Shown piece by piece: positions 62,242 to 64,000 of a stretch of DNA of 64,000 bases (positions are counted from its first letter, which is position 1; each line of letters opens with the position of its first letter). This DNA comes from CAYMCO01 sp964388955. Its GTDB lineage: Bacteria; Chloroflexota; Anaerolineae; Anaerolineales; E44-bin32. The notes under the pieces are model-generated. The model saw nothing but the letters and a program-made list of their open reading frames with translations, was not told the origin of the DNA and made no database searches. Where the stretch lies: the NCBI GenBank assembly GCA_964388955.1, contig CAYMCO010000031.1, forward strand, positions 1-64,000, in the 5' to 3' direction. Position numbers and translations under genes: made by a program.

Positions 62242-62477
62242 GTGCCTCTCCCTGCTCGAATGGAAATCGGGCTCCTGCCGTCGATCTCAACCCATAAGGG
62301 ACGCCGGTCCCGACGTAAGCATATCTGCATTGCGCGGCTTCCTGAATGGAAAAACGTCATCTCGCTGGCATCACAAAGACATGGGGTGAGGGGGGAGCCT
62401 CAGCGCGTGCCCCTCTGCCGGAAGAACCTTGAGCCGCTTTGAGAGTCTGATCGGCCTTCCCACATGTCCCCTCATGA

Positions 62478-62550
62478 TGTGAAATACGCAACCCGTTTAT
62501 TAAAGCACATTTCGACGCATCCGCAAAGTGCCACGCGGCAAAAGCAGATG
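62478..62550 (-). promoter_or_regulatory. Promoter-like module, nuo-proximal copy
   Basis: Read leftward: TTGCGG (62526-62521), a 16-bp spacer and TTTAAT (62504-62499). It shares ACTTTGCGGATGC-type text and spacing with the copy at 62728-62800. The leader to nuoA would be about 250 nt. Confidence 0.45.
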
Positions 62551-62727
62551 CCTCCCGTTTCTGGGGGTCAGTCTCGGGCGCGAGGTGTGTCGAGAGGCGC
62601 GGCTCCGCACTTCCCTTGCGCAACATGAGGCGCATCTCGAACACCGAGCGACACAGGGGCGAGGTGCACCGAGAGGTGCGCTGCATGCGCACTCCGCAGC
62701 GGCGACCTCTCCACTCCCCCCGCTATT

Positions 62728-62800
62728 TGCATATACCAGACCTGTTTCATTATGAGCACACTCGTGCATCCGCCAAAGTCGGGCGGCAAGCAATGCGCGG
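62728..62800 (-). promoter_or_regulatory. Promoter-like module, nuo-distal copy
   Basis: Read leftward: TTGGCG (62776-62771), a 16-bp spacer and CATAAT (62754-62749). It aligns with the proximal copy over about 70 bases, with conserved GCATCCG and GTTTxATTA text on the + strand. Confidence 0.45.
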
Positions 62801-62887
62801 CGGGCAACAAGCGATTGGCTCGAAGCAGTAAGCGGATTGCCGATGGCCGACCGCTGAAAGCTGACTGCCCGATGCGCCCAGCCCGCC

Positions 62888-64000
62888 TTATTTGCCGCCA
62901 TCCGCCTTGCAGATCAGGCACGTGAGATCGTCGGACTGGGGTTGATTGCCCACAAACGACTTGACCGAATCGAGCACCCGCACTGCGATCCGCTGCGCGC
63001 TCTCGTCCCGGTGCTCGCGCACCACCTCCAGCGCCCGCGCGATCCCGAACTCACGCTCGTCGGAGTCAACCGCCTCCAGGATCCCATCCGTGACGAAGAC
63101 CCCCAGGCTGCCCGGAGACAGGTGCAGCTCTTCACTGCACCTTATCCCGGCGTCGGCCTGAATGCCCAGCGGCATCCCCGTGTTGCGCAGTTCGAGTTCC
63201 ACCTGGCCATTTGCATCCAGCACATAACCCGGAAAGTGCCCGGCATTGGCATATACCATCGATCGATCGCTCAGCCTCAGCCGTACGAGACAGAGGGCGA
63301 CAAAGAAGTCATCGTGGGCCTCCGCCAACAGCTCGCGATTTACATTGGACAACACTTCTCCCAGATCGATGGATGACTTCAAGAAGGAGCGCACGAACGC
63401 CCGAGTGGTGGCCATGATCAGTGCGGCACCGAGGCCATGGCCGCTGACATCGCCTATGACGATCCAGACATAGTCATCTGAGACGATGACGTCGTAGTAA
63501 TCGCCCCCCGTCTCATCGGCCGGCGTGACTGCGCCGTGGATGTCGAAACCCGGCACAGGGACGGGCGCCGGATACAGGCCCTGCTGCACCCGCCGGGCGA
63601 TCTGCAGCTGGATATCCTGCGCGTGTTTCTCCCGCAATTCTGTGATGTCCTTCAACACCGAGACATACTGGACGATGTTGCCCGCGGCATCCCGCACCGG
63701 AGAGATGGTCTGCTCAGACCAGAATAGCTCTCCATCCTTCCTACGGTTGAGGATCGTGCCCCGGAAGTGCCTCCCCCGCGTGATCTGCCCCCACATGTGC
63801 TCATAGAATTCCCGGTCATGACGGCCCGACTGCAAAATCCGGGGGTTCCGGCCGATGGCCTCCTCCCAAGAGTAGCCCGTGGTCTTCTCGAACCCCGGAT
63901 TGACGAACTCGATCGTCCCGGTGGGATCGGTGATCACTATGCCGTCGGCCGTCCCCATCACCACGCTGGCAAATCGATCGTAGGATTGACGGTATTTCTC
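62888..64000 (-). CDS. PAS-domain SpoIIE/RsbU-type phosphatase, 5' end beyond the window
   Basis: The open frame runs off the right edge; at least 370 residues are present. A PAS domain with its PAC extension (ADGIVITDPTGTIEFVNPGFEKTTGYSWEEAIGRNPRILQSG in pieces, then FRGTILNRRKDGELFWSEQTISPV and VLKDITELREK) is followed by a PP2C-type SpoIIE domain. That domain shows LQIARRVQQGLYPAPVP, DETGGDYYDVI, IGDVSGHGLGAALIMA, ANAGHFPGYVL and FVTDGILEAVDSDEREFG, so the metal-binding Asp/Gly motifs are intact. Such proteins dephosphorylate anti-sigma antagonists, but none lies in the window. More PAS or sensor domains are likely upstream. Confidence 0.92.
   Translation of the reverse strand, partial: EKYRQSYDRFASVVMGTADGIVITDPTGTIEFVNPGFEKTTGYSWEEAIGRNPRILQSGRHDREFYEHMWGQITRGRHFRGTILNRRKDGELFWSEQTISPVRDAAGNIVQYVSVLKDITELREKHAQDIQLQIARRVQQGLYPAPVPVPGFDIHGAVTPADETGGDYYDVIVSDDYVWIVIGDVSGHGLGAALIMATTRAFVRSFLKSSIDLGEVLSNVNRELLAEAHDDFFVALCLVRLRLSDRSMVYANAGHFPGYVLDANGQVELELRNTGMPLGIQADAGIRCSEELHLSPGSLGVFVTDGILEAVDSDEREFGIARALEVVREHRDESAQRIAVRVLDSVKSFVGNQPQSDDLTCLICKADGGK

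Larger units (their letters stand above)
62242..62887. other. Upstream region of the nuo operon
   Basis: 646 bp without a recognisable gene, between the end of the PAS-SpoIIE gene and nuoA (both leftward). It contains two diverged direct repeats about 250 bp apart, each with promoter-like boxes pointing at nuoA. Confidence 0.6.

Overview
The window is GC-rich, densely coded bacterial chromosome. No ribosomal RNA or taxonomic marker fixes its identity. The best guess, from recall and inference, is an uncultured member of the Chloroflexota (Anaerolineae-like). Supporting signs are mosaic GAF-domain sensor proteins, a baseplate-J-like membrane protein beside alaS, a primary sigma factor with a short acidic N-terminus, and many short low-complexity intergenic repeats. 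There is one tRNA gene, tRNA-Gly(CCC), and no CRISPR array, IS transposase or prophage. Several promoters are legible as near-consensus sigma-70 sites, some of them extended -10 or leaderless.

Layout. 0.6-6.5 kb: housekeeping run alaS, baseplate-J-like protein, ruvX, mltG (+). 6.7-7.8 kb: primary sigma factor (-), then 1.25 kb without a convincing gene. 9-15 kb: an HdrD-like membrane Fe-S oxidoreductase, a pyrimidine-nucleoside phosphorylase and an amidohydrolase fused to a CYTH-like domain. 15-22 kb: mutS divergent from a ROK sugar kinase and a PiT phosphate permease, then a leftward run of glycosyltransferase, yraN and miaA. 22.6-31.9 kb: a complete branched-chain-type amino-acid ABC transporter (livKHMGF) followed by an ornithine-cyclodeaminase-like enzyme, an FAD amino-acid oxidase-like enzyme and cinA. 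This looks like an uptake-plus-catabolism locus. 32-35.4 kb: a secreted Cys-rich FGE-fold lipoprotein, the tRNA and a membrane-anchored EEP-family hydrolase.

36.1-46.1 kb: a signalling operon with a stand-alone receiver, three membrane sensors that lack kinase domains, and a soluble hybrid histidine kinase. Sensors A and C share 1,167 bp that appear identical in the nucleotide text. The sensors end in the first half of a GAF domain and the kinase begins with a second half.

46.2-62.9 kb: pyruvate kinase faces a leftward respiratory block. That block is nuoA, nuoB, a pentaheme c-type cytochrome, fused nuoCD, nuoE, F, G, H, I, J, K and N. It is followed by a MoaD-like protein and a tungsten-type aldehyde:ferredoxin oxidoreductase. 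nuoL and nuoM are absent. Two diverged copies of a promoter-like module lie upstream of nuoA. The window ends inside a PAS-SpoIIE phosphatase gene.

Most likely candidates for something undescribed: the complex I locus with an inserted pentaheme cytochrome and no nuoL/nuoM, the split-GAF sensor/kinase hub with its duplicated input module, and the amidohydrolase-CYTH fusion.
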